Below are positions 1 to 4,508 of a DNA stretch of 5,267 nt, in pieces. Below the pieces are notes generated by a model. It saw only the letters and a list, made by a program, of their open reading frames with translations, did not search any database and had not been told where the DNA came from. The position numbers and the translations under genes are program-made. Numbering within the stretch: the first letter of the stretch is position 1; the number at the start of each line of letters is the position of its first letter. The DNA is from UMGS1933 sp045593405 (GTDB lineage: Bacteria; Bacillota; Clostridia; TANB77; CAG-508): NCBI GenBank assembly GCA_045593405.1, contig JAZNWN010000009.1:1-5267 (forward strand), in the 5' to 3' direction.

Positions 1-37
1 ATCGCATTTCTTTTTTGACTTCCGCTATTTTATCCAT
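1..37 (-). CDS. Start of a leftward gene, probable IS66-type accessory transposition protein (partial)
   Basis: Only the first 12 codons are in the window, reading MDKIAEVKKEMR; the rest lies beyond the left edge. The start is supported by GGAG at 47-50 on the minus strand, 9 nt before the ATG. A short, charged, lysine/glutamate-rich N-terminus of this kind is common in the small helix-turn-helix accessory protein (TnpA) of IS66-family elements in Clostridia. The about 100 bp upstream end in a sequence that looks like an IS66 terminus (see 38-141), which supports the idea. The family call rests on very few residues plus context, so another small leftward gene cannot be excluded. Confidence 0.45.
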   Translation of the reverse strand, partial: MDKIAEVKKEMR

Positions 38-141
38 ATCAATCTACTCCATTCCGGTCTATATTCTTTTTCAGACCTCTTTGGAGTTATTTTATCACAG
101 TCTTGTTGATTTGGGTAGACGCTGGATTATTGTGCGGATAC
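1..141 (-). mobile_element. Terminal part of a probable IS66-family element
   Basis: Read on the minus strand from base 141, the sequence starts GTATCCGC, close to the GTAA-type start typical of IS66-family ends (established knowledge of the family). About 100 bp further in, a gene starts on the same strand, the layout expected for the leader side of such an element. The outer limit is inferred independently: at base 142 the + strand abruptly becomes homologous to the gene at 780-1037. A small hairpin (GGTCT at 56-60 with AGACC at 73-77) lies in the leader. The other end and the target duplication are outside the window. Confidence 0.45.
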
Positions 142-388
142 CTTTGATTTAGGCTTAGCAAAATGCAGAATAAGAGATAGCATAACAAGTGCTAAAGGAA
201 AATACTTTAGATATATTGTTAAGAACGACTTTGACATTGATGATGAAACGAATATATATGTAAAAAATTTCTTTGAGTTAGAAGAAATACGCACAAAGAG
301 AACAGATAATTGCCAAACAGAGGAAGAAGCAACAGTTCTTATGAATAGAATCGATGAACTTAGAAAATTCATAGGTGAGGTTAAATGA
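142..388 (+). pseudogene. 5'-truncated paralogue of the 85-aa protein at 780-1037
   Basis: The frame runs from the Phe codon at 143 to TGA at 386-388 and encodes 81 residues that align along their whole length with residues 6-85 of the intact protein at 780-1037. I count about 54 of 81 identical residues and one single-residue gap. Shared blocks include FDLGLA, RDSITS, GKYFRY, NIYVK and NRIDELRKFI. The first five codons, the ribosome binding site and any promoter are missing and are replaced by the end of the putative IS66 element. No in-frame ATG precedes the conserved part. There is no internal stop, so the loss looks recent or the remnant may still be translated from an IS-derived start. 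The function is unknown in both copies. Confidence 0.7.
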
Positions 389-408
389 TTATTATGGAGG
401 AAAAATTT

Positions 409-717
409 ATGTTATCAAACTATCCCGCTTGCTTTTTTAAAGAGAAAACAGGTGTGTGCAACGTAGTGTTTCCTGACTTCAACGATGCTGTAACTTTCGG
501 TAACTCTTTCGATGAAGCAATGAGTATGGCTGTTGATTTACTTGCAGGCTTAATCAGCGTTATAAAAGAAGAAAATGGATTAGTTCCAGTTCCATCAGAG
601 CCTGATACACTTAAGCCTGAAGAACGCTATCCTGAGCTTGCAGAAGATTGTGAAAGTGTCTTTGTCAATATGGTAACAGTTGATGTAGATGAGTATGCGA
701 AAAATAATTTTCTATAA
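409..717 (+). CDS. hicB: Orphan HicB-like antitoxin domain protein (C-terminal DNA-binding part absent)
   Basis: A 102-aa protein with the HicB partial RNase H fold pattern: Y5-P6-A7 and the first strand, VFPDF at 20-24, the A-x-T-x-G segment around 27-31, SFDEA at 33-37 followed by a helix with a D-L-L-x-G-L-I core (43-49), and VPVPSEP at 59-65. HicB proteins normally neutralise the HicA mRNA interferase and, in the longer forms, repress their operon through a C-terminal ribbon-helix-helix or HTH domain. Here the chain stops right after VTVDVDEYAKNNFL, where that domain normally begins. No HicA-like ORF (double-stranded RNA-binding fold with catalytic His) lies next to it. I chose the ATG at 409 because GGAGG at 396-400 sits 8 nt before it; an upstream ATG at 385 overlaps the end of the preceding gene and lacks a site. 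It lies between two copies of a paralogous small gene and is probably co-transcribed with them. Confidence 0.75.
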   Translation: MLSNYPACFFKEKTGVCNVVFPDFNDAVTFGNSFDEAMSMAVDLLAGLISVIKEENGLVPVPSEPDTLKPEERYPELAEDCESVFVNMVTVDVDEYAKNNFL

Positions 718-730
718 TATTACTAAAATG

Positions 731-743
731 ATGTAATTTACAT
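731..743. promoter_or_regulatory. Short palindrome before the 85-aa gene, possible operator
   Basis: ATGTAA-T-TTACAT is a perfect 13-nt palindrome in the 62-nt gap between the HicB-like gene and the next gene, 23 nt before its ribosome binding site. The gap is larger than the other gaps of this cluster (14-20 nt), so it may hold a regulatory site. There is no clear promoter beside it. In AT-rich DNA a palindrome of this size can occur by chance. Confidence 0.25.
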
Positions 744-779
744 ACGAGCTGCATTTAATAACCAAAGGAGGAAATGATT

Positions 780-1037
780 ATGGCAAACACAAACTTTGAT
801 TTAGGCTTAGCATTATGCAGATTAAGAGATAGCATAACAAGTGTTGAGGGAAAATATTTTAGATATGTTACAAAGAACAAACTTGATATTAAAGATGAAG
901 AAAATATATATGTAAAAAGACTTTTTGAGTTAGAGTTAATGACAGGAAACTTGTACAAATGCAAAACAGAAGAAGATGCACAAGCTCTTATAAATAGAAT
1001 CGATGAACTTAGAAAATTCATAGATGAGGTCAAATAA
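780..1037 (+). CDS. Small 85-aa protein of unknown function, intact paralogue of 142-388
   Basis: I do not recognise this family. The product is 85 aa, mostly charged and probably alpha-helical, with a C-terminal amphipathic stretch (roughly residues 60-85, containing EEDAQALINRIDELRKF) that could form a coiled coil. It has no signal peptide or membrane segment, and none of the sequence marks of a HicA toxin. The ATG at 780 is chosen because AGGAGG (766-771) is 8 nt before it; the ATG at 774 would leave only 2 nt. It is followed after 14 nt by the next gene, so the two are probably one transcript. A second, truncated copy precedes the HicB-like gene, giving the order paralogue - hicB - paralogue. 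Confidence 0.7.
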   Translation: MANTNFDLGLALCRLRDSITSVEGKYFRYVTKNKLDIKDEENIYVKRLFELELMTGNLYKCKTEEDAQALINRIDELRKFIDEVK

Positions 1038-1051
1038 AGGAGGAAAATAAT

Positions 1052-1435
1052 ATGGCATTTATTAATGAATGGCTTGACAAAGAGGATAGAGTAGAATATG
1101 ATATTCCTGAATATGGGAAATACACTCCTACAAAATGGACAATAGATAAAGAAAGAAATATAGTTTTATTTGAATATTCTAATGGTGGAGAAGATGCACC
1201 TGATTTTATTAAAATGGCATTAGTTATAAAAGATGAAATTTTCTGTTATAGAATGTTTAGAAATGTAACTGGAAATAATATTCTTTGGGAAACAATTATT
1301 ACAACTCCAACAATTAACCTTTATGCGGCTGATATGCTCAAAGAAGCATTAATTATATATGGTGATACTGGAAGTCCTTTTGAACACATAGAAAATGTAG
1401 ATGTGGAAATACTATATGAAGGTTTTGTAATATGA
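1052..1435 (+). CDS. Hypothetical 127-aa cytoplasmic protein
   Basis: The start is well defined: AAGGAGG at 1037-1043 lies 8 nt before the ATG and overlaps the stop codon of the previous gene, so the two genes are surely co-transcribed. The product is acidic and has no signal peptide. The middle of the chain alternates hydrophobic and charged residues in strand-like runs (KWTIDKERNIVLFEYSNGG, then MALVIKDEIFCYRMF), followed by a helical part around YAADMLKEALIIYG and an acidic tail. It therefore looks like a small alpha/beta protein. I do not recognise the family. The size, acidity and accessory setting would suit an immunity- or antitoxin-like protein, but nothing in the sequence proves that. 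Confidence 0.7.
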   Translation: MAFINEWLDKEDRVEYDIPEYGKYTPTKWTIDKERNIVLFEYSNGGEDAPDFIKMALVIKDEIFCYRMFRNVTGNNILWETIITTPTINLYAADMLKEALIIYGDTGSPFEHIENVDVEILYEGFVI

Positions 1436-1455
1436 AATTTTGAGATCAAATAAAT

Positions 1456-1551
1456 ATGGATAAAAATAAAATATTCTCTCCTGAAGAATTAGAAATCTAT
1501 GAGCATATCAAAGCTCTTGTAACTAAAGCGAAAAAACATTTTATAAAATAA
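1456..1551 (+). CDS. Possible 31-aa lysine-rich small protein
   Basis: A short ORF starting 20 nt after the previous stop and ending 22 nt before the terminator stem encodes MDKNKIFSPEELEIYEHIK followed by a basic tail (KAKKHFIK). The predicted helix and its position as last ORF of the cluster favour a real gene. The ribosome binding site is poor (only a weak GAG at 1442-1444), unlike the strong sites of its neighbours, so it may be a decayed gene end or translationally coupled. No family is recognised. Confidence 0.35.
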   Translation: MDKNKIFSPEELEIYEHIKALVTKAKKHFIK

Positions 1552-1573
1552 AAAACAATAAAAAAAATTTGAT

Positions 1574-1626
1574 ATTATTGCTCCGATAATTTATAATTTT
1601 TATTTGTCGGAGCGATAATTTTTTTA
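1574..1626 (+). terminator. Strong intrinsic terminator of the left gene cluster
   Basis: The left arm 1574-1586 (ATTATTGCTCCGA) pairs with 1607-1619 (TCGGAGCGATAAT) over 13 bp with one T-G pair, and the stem can extend three more pairs inward. It is followed by a run of T from 1619 to 1625. The A-rich sequence before the stem (1551-1567) gives a U run on the other strand too, so it may work in both directions. Confidence 0.8.
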
Positions 1627-1745
1627 TCTCTTTTTTCAGAAAAAGTCTTTGCAGTTCTTATAAGAACTCCTGCAATAATCTAAACTACTTTTTTATTTAA
1701 TTTTCATTCAAATTATGCTTGTACTGACTCAAAAAGTAGCCGTCA

Positions 1746-1784
1746 TGTCAAAACAGATACTTTTACCCAATATCTGTTTTGACA
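1746..1784. repeat. 14-bp perfect hairpin in the left end of the fold-back element
   Basis: TGTCAAAACAGATA (1746-1759) is the exact reverse complement of 1771-1784; the 11-nt loop carries ACCCAA. There is no T run after it, so it is not a classical terminator. It is made of two opposed copies of the TGTCAAAAC motif. Confidence 0.75.
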
Positions 1785-1996
1785 AGGTCAAAACAATTGG
1801 GCTAAAAAACACTCTCAGATTTTATAGTGATTTTTTAGAATTTTATAAAAATAATTGCTCCGCAATAGGGGAATTATCCCCTCACTCCCCTCTTACTTTT
1901 TTCAAGTTTCATATAATTTTTATAAAAATTTCTGCTTCAAAAAATATATGAATAAATTGTTAAAGGGTCAAGGGATTTCCTTGTGCGGAGCATAAA

Positions 1997-2037
1997 TTAT
2001 AAAGGCTCATTTTTATTTAAAAAATGAGCCTTTATAA
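1997..2037. repeat. 18-bp perfect hairpin inside the fold-back element
   Basis: Bases 1997-2014 pair perfectly with 2020-2037 around a 5-nt loop; the core is AAAGGCTCAT. On the + strand it is followed by A residues, whereas on the minus strand the stem is followed by TTTATAATTTAT, so it could act as a weak terminator for leftward transcription. Confidence 0.65.
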
Positions 2038-2064
2038 AAAATACAAGTATTTTTTTAAGTAAGC

Positions 2065-2110
2065 TTACCCGATACGTTTTGACAGCCTTGTCAAAACTGG
2101 TATTGGGTAA
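2065..2110. repeat. 20-bp hairpin in the right end of the fold-back element
   Basis: TTACCCGATAC plus GTTTTGACA (2065-2084) pairs with TGTCAAAAC (2089-2097) and GTATTGGGTAA (2100-2110). The loop has 4 nt, with a 2-nt bulge at 2098-2099 and one G-T pair. It overlaps the terminator-like hairpin at 2109-2143 by two bases, so the two structures compete. Confidence 0.7.
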
Positions 2111-2143
2111 AACAACCTGTTTTGACATGAAGGGTTGTTTTTT
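2109..2143 (+). terminator. Terminator-like hairpin at the right end of the fold-back element
   Basis: AAAACAACC (2109-2117) pairs with GGTTGTTTT (2133-2141) and the T run continues to 2143. The 15-nt loop contains the outermost TGTCAAAAC-type motif in reverse orientation. It could stop rightward transcripts that leave the element. Confidence 0.5.
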
Positions 2144-2383
2144 ATTACTTTTTAGATGGGTTTTGAAAAAATAATAGTAAATTTCAGAGCTTCATTTTCA
2201 AGTAAAATTCATTCACTCCCCTATCAACCTTATATCGTTTTCTGTATTCGTTTCCGTTACGCCGTAACGATAAATTTTGATTGAAAAAATAAAAAATGAG
2301 AGTGCAAAAAACAATCTGAAAAAAAGAAGAAATTAATAGCTCAGGTGAACTTTAATAGAATTATTGATTGATATAAAAATATT

Positions 2384-2418
2384 AAAAGCTCCTACCGCGT
2401 TGATACTCGATAGGAGCT
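2384..2418 (-). terminator. Intrinsic terminator of the fic gene
   Basis: On the minus strand AGCTCCTA (2418-2411) pairs with TAGGAGCT (2394-2387), with a 16-nt loop, and is followed by TTTTAATATTTTTAT. It lies about 55 nt after the fic stop codon. Confidence 0.65.
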
Positions 2419-2423
2419 ACAGG

Positions 2424-2448
2424 CTACTCATTATTCAGTAGTTTTTTT
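2424..2448 (+). terminator. Small hairpin with seven T residues, rightward
   Basis: CTACT (2424-2428) pairs with AGTAG (2437-2441) and is followed directly by seven T (2442-2448). The 5-bp stem is short. It would stop rightward transcripts from running into the fic gene antisense. Confidence 0.35.
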
Positions 2449-2473
2449 ACTTTTCTGAAAAAAATAATGATTA

Positions 2474-3415
2474 TTATTCTAAATTTTTCCAGCATTTTAA
2501 TTTCATAAATTCTGATATTTCTGTTAAACTATCACTCTCATAATATTCTACAAGTAATCTTTTAAATTTCGGAACTTCTTTTTCCGGAATAATAAGAACA
2601 CCTTGTCCCTGAGAGATTAAATAATGATTCGCAAATATAACAGAAGTGCGTTTATTTCCATCTAAAAAAATCTGAGATTTCATACAGTATAAACAGAGTT
2701 TAATAGCAGTATCAATAGCAGACGTCTGAGCTGATCCTATAATACCATTAATTTTAGTTTTAACGTCCATTTCGATTGGAAGTGGTGGAATATATGAGCA
2801 GCCACCAATAGTTACTGGAACGCAACGAATACGTCCACCATTATTAAAGAATCCCTCGTTTACTAATCGTGCAATATGACAAAGCAAATAATAATCACTT
2901 TGACTTCTGATAACATCTTTATCTAAAATAAATTCCCAAGCGTGTTTCAGATTCAATATTTTTTGTACGTCATTCGCACTCATACCAGTAACAATACCAT
3001 TATCTATGATTTCTTCGGTCTGAGGAAAAGATGTAGCTACACCTTCCAATACAGCTTGGTCATATATATTGCTTTTCATATTTGCACGAGCAAAATCAAG
3101 ATTTTTCTGTACTTGAGAATCAATTTCTTCATCTGTATATCCAAGAGAAAGTAATTCTCGATTTACTTGTCTGAGTTTTTTTTCTAACTCTCGTCTTTCT
3201 TTTGAATTTTTCAATAGCAGCTGATGTAATGTTTCTGAATATACATCAACATAAGTTGAAGTATTTCTGCCGCCTACTCGTTTTCTGATATATAAATATT
3301 GTTTATTATCTATAGTTTTGATTTCAGGATTACCATCATACGGAATTAAGCGAAGACGTGCCTGTAAATCAGCTTTATAATGCTTAAGTTCTTGTATTTT
3401 ATTAAATTCAGACAT
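2474..3415 (-). CDS. Fic-domain protein with Gln in place of the catalytic His
   Basis: A 313-aa Fic-family protein. Fic enzymes transfer AMP or other nucleotide moieties to target proteins through the motif HxFx(D/E)GN(G/K)R. Here the motif is SQIFLDGNKR at 247-256: the catalytic His position is Q248, while F250, D252, G253, N254, K255 and R256 are kept. The flap region is seen at about 197-213 (R-x-V-P-V-x-I-G-G-x-x-Y-I-P-P). AVLEG (121-125) resembles the inhibitory helix motif (S/T)xxxE(G/N), with E124 kept and the Ser/Thr replaced by Gln. Residues 1-110 form a charged, coiled-coil-like N-terminal part. The ATG at 3415 is preferred because GGAGG (3423-3427) lies 7 nt before it; an upstream in-frame ATG at 3472 falls inside the leader hairpin. 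It is transcribed alone and has no visible antitoxin partner. It may be catalytically changed or inactive in AMP transfer. Confidence 0.85.
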   Translation of the reverse strand: MSEFNKIQELKHYKADLQARLRLIPYDGNPEIKTIDNKQYLYIRKRVGGRNTSTYVDVYSETLHQLLLKNSKERRELEKKLRQVNRELLSLGYTDEEIDSQVQKNLDFARANMKSNIYDQAVLEGVATSFPQTEEIIDNGIVTGMSANDVQKILNLKHAWEFILDKDVIRSQSDYYLLCHIARLVNEGFFNNGGRIRCVPVTIGGCSYIPPLPIEMDVKTKINGIIGSAQTSAIDTAIKLCLYCMKSQIFLDGNKRTSVIFANHYLISQGQGVLIIPEKEVPKFKRLLVEYYESDSLTEISEFMKLKCWKNLE

Positions 3416-3434
3416 ATTTTTACCTCCAAATTTT

Positions 3435-3477
3435 TTAGGGTGCATTTTTATTGATTTATAATCAATTTGCACCCTAA
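3435..3477 (-). promoter_or_regulatory. Large hairpin in the fic leader / overlapping the predicted transcription start
   Basis: TTAGGGTGCA (3435-3444) pairs perfectly with TGCACCCTAA (3468-3477). Inside it, ATTGATT (3450-3456) pairs with AATCAAT (3460-3466) around a 3-nt loop. On the minus strand the hairpin starts 4 nt after the -10 box and ends 7 nt before the ribosome binding site. No U run follows, so it is not a terminator. It may be an operator, a 5' stabilising stem, or both. Confidence 0.65.
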
Positions 3478-3481
3478 TTGA

Positions 3482-3510
3482 ATTCTATCATATATTATAC
3501 AATAAGTCAA
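3482..3510 (-). promoter_or_regulatory. Sigma-A type promoter of fic
   Basis: On the minus strand the -35 box TTGACT (3510-3505) and the -10 box TAGAAT (3487-3482) are 17 nt apart. The predicted start is near 3475, at the outer edge of the leader hairpin, so a protein bound to that inverted repeat would block transcription. Confidence 0.6.
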
Positions 3511-3837
3511 TAAAGCAAATATTCCTCTTTTGACACAAGAGCATATTCTACTAAATACATTATATCATTATATCATTTCTTTTAAGTTTTAAAGTTTATA
3601 TTGAAAAAAATTGATACAAATATAAACTTTAGAGTTTTATAAGAATGGTACTATATATAAAAATGCAACTCAAAAAAAGAGTTGCATTTTTATACGTATT
3701 AAAATTTCTCTTGCAGCATATAATGGATAGGTGAATGAATGCGAATTATGTATTATAAATCGCAATAATTAATGGAAAAAGAGTATATACGGCAGCCGAC
3801 ACGGAATTGATAAATCCTTGTAAATAAGTCGCAATTT
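3511..3837. other. AT-rich intergenic region with two inverted repeats
   Basis: There is no plausible gene. TAAAGTTTATATT (3590-3602) pairs exactly with 3619-3631 across a 16-nt gap; no T run follows, so its role is unclear. An imperfect hairpin, 3740-3749 with 3755-3764 (one mismatch), lies just before the IS256 relic and might be part of an insertion-sequence end. The terminator at 3656-3694 is listed separately. Confidence 0.6.
3656..3694. terminator. Bidirectional intrinsic terminator
   Basis: AAAAATGCAACTC (3659-3671) pairs with GAGTTGCATTTTT (3679-3691) around a 7-A loop, and three more pairs outside extend the stem to 16 bp. Five T follow the GC-rich part on each strand. It separates the fic unit from the insertion-sequence debris on the right. 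Confidence 0.75.
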
Positions 3838-4062
3838 TTGTCTGTGTATCTGTCAAGCGAAACTATCGAGGATATTTATGGTTTTGAAGTAAGTGACGGT
3901 ATGGTGTCTGATATCACAGACCGCCTTCTTCCACAGATAGAGGACTGGCAAAAGCGACCTTTGGAAGAGGTATATCCGATAGTATTCATAGATGCAGTGC
4001 ACTTCTCAGTTCGTGATAACGGGCAAATCAGAAAGCTTTTACAATACCATAAGAATTCATAG
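3838..4062 (+). pseudogene. IS256-family transposase relic
   Basis: The reading frame encodes about 60 residues typical of the IS256 (Mutator-like) DDE transposase: TIEDIYGFEVSDGMVSDITD, then LLPQIEDWQKRPLEEVYPIVF and IDAVHFSVRDNGQIRKL, including the first catalytic Asp in the FIDAVHF segment. A complete enzyme has roughly 400 residues. The usual R-G-M-T-T-R-Q-I-type segment before SETIEDIYGF seems deleted, since only VYLS precedes it. After IRKL the homology stops and an unrelated tail LLQYHKNS leads to TAG. The frame opens with TTG and has no ribosome binding site. Bases 4063-4177 between this relic and the next are not recognised. Confidence 0.8.
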
Positions 4063-4177
4063 TCACTGCGATTATTCTCCGCCCTGTGACTTTGAAGATT
4101 TATACTTTAATTCTCTTTGCGAAAACATCAGACACGCTTGTTAATTTTCGGCTGTTTAATTTGGCTTTTTTCTTGAC

Positions 4178-4286
4178 ATAGGAGCAGTTCCACCAAATAA
4201 AAATCGCATAGTTACATGGGAATATGATCATGAACTATACAAGCAAAGGAATATTATCGAAAGATTGTTTCGGTGGTTAAAATAGT
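4178..4286 (+). pseudogene. IS5-family (IS427-like) transposase C-terminal relic with a frameshift
   Basis: The frame starting at 4181 reads GAVPPNKNRIVTWEYDHELY and then KQRNIIE. This is the conserved C-terminal block of IS5/IS427-type DDE transposases (usually G-x-x-P-P-x-x-N-R ... Y-D-x-x-L-Y-K-x-R-N-x-I-E-R-F-F), with the third acidic residue in IIER. In the run of four A at 4260-4263 one base too many shifts the frame; after the shift the text continues RLFRWLK and ends at TAG (4284-4286). The usual Q-F-R-R-I-A-T-R-Y-D tail is missing. TAGTGTCAACAGGC right after it (4284-4297) looks like the terminal repeat of such an element, which suggests an internal deletion joining the coding part to the end of the element. 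Confidence 0.7.
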
Positions 4287-4331
4287 GTCAACAGGCTTTA
4301 TTATTAATTTTATTAATGAAAGTGATTTTTA

Positions 4332-4360
4332 TTGACATTTTTATTATTAGATGTTACAAT
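4332..4360 (+). promoter_or_regulatory. Strong sigma-A type promoter for the secreted-protein gene
   Basis: TTGACA (4332-4337) and TACAAT (4355-4360) are separated by 17 nt. The predicted start is near 4367, giving an untranslated leader of about 140 nt. The leader contains a weak AT hairpin (TTATTAT/ATAATAA around 4402-4424) and the left arm of the 27-nt inverted repeat. The promoter lies outside the inverted repeats, just after the IS5-type relic. Confidence 0.65.
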
Positions 4361-4461
4361 TATTAGGTGGTTAATATGACATGTTTAAACTATAATTTGC
4401 ATTATTATAATTAATCATAATAAAATTTAGAGTTACTATAATTATTAATGAATAAAAATAT

Positions 4462-4488
4462 TATGGATCTCTTTTAACTGTTAATGAA
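4462..4488 (+). repeat. Left arm of the 27-nt inverted repeat that brackets the secreted-protein gene
   Basis: This arm begins TATGGATCTC and ends TTAATGAA. It matches the reverse complement of 5044-5070 at 25 of 27 positions. The two differences (T4468 against G5064, T4474 against G5058) are U-G pairs in the + strand RNA, so all 27 positions can pair in a transcript starting at 4367. It ends 8 nt before the GGAGG of the secreted-protein gene. Confidence 0.9.
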
Positions 4489-4508
4489 CTTTAATTGGAG
4501 GATTTTTT

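Larger units (their letters stand above)
1731..2153. mobile_element. Fold-back (MITE-like) element with mirrored TGTCAAAAC arrays at both ends
   Basis: The two ends are inverted copies. AAAAAGTA at 1731-1738 matches TACTTTTT at 2146-2153. The motif TGTCAAAAC then occurs three times at each end in mirrored order: forward 1746-1754, reverse 1776-1784, forward 1786-1794 (first base changed to G) on the left; reverse 2076-2084, forward 2089-2097, reverse 2119-2127 on the right. Bases between the motifs also match after inversion (TTTTACCCAATA, TTGACAAGG). Further in, TGCTCCGCA at 1856-1864 is matched by TGCGGAGCA at 1984-1992. The centre has no gene. This layout suits a non-autonomous element whose transposase recognises several sites per end, or a degraded larger transposon. 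No target duplication is visible, so the borders are approximate. Confidence 0.55.
1627..2383. other. Gene-free region with nested inverted repeats
   Basis: No ORF here has a ribosome binding site or plausible composition. The region holds a hairpin at 1649-1675 (TTGCAG/CTGCAA plus the palindrome TTCTTATAAGAA, with a 3-nt bulge), the fold-back element at 1731-2153, and a 15-nt palindrome at 2255-2269 (CGTTACG-C-CGTAACG). Bases 2275-2380 are A-rich and show nothing that I can assign. A 10-nt direct repeat, TCACTCCCCT, occurs at 1882-1891 and 2213-2222. Confidence 0.7.

Noticed and set aside
755..1033. Long antisense ORF over the 85-aa gene, and a similar one at 127-372 over its truncated copy
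   Set aside because: They look like a conserved pair only because the + strand genes are paralogous. They have no ribosome binding sites, and their Ser/Phe/Ile-rich text is typical of the reverse reading of a Lys/Glu-rich gene.
780..1037. The 85-aa protein as the HicA toxin partner of the HicB-like gene
   Set aside because: It contains no histidine and none of the G-S-H-type motif of HicA, and it lies on the unusual side of hicB.
1715..1951. 78-aa ORF inside the fold-back element
   Set aside because: It runs through the hairpin at 1746-1784, has no ribosome binding site and shows no domain-like pattern.
1746..2127. CRISPR array, because of repeated TGTCAAAAC motifs
   Set aside because: The repeats are only 9 nt, alternate in orientation and have uneven spacing, and no cas gene is present.
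2942..3154. 70-aa + strand ORF inside fic
   Set aside because: It is the antisense shadow of a well-supported Fic coding region, rich in Phe/Ile/Tyr/Ser, with no start signal.
3416..3472. Longer fic start 19 codons upstream
   Set aside because: The ATG at 3472 lies inside the leader hairpin almost at the predicted transcription start and has no room for a ribosome binding site; GGAGG at 3423-3427 fits the ATG at 3415.
4063..4177. A short minus-strand peptide (reading MFSQRELKYKSSKSQGGE) between the two transposase relics
   Set aside because: It is only 18 residues long, without a ribosome binding site, and lies in insertion-sequence debris; I could not tie it to any gene.
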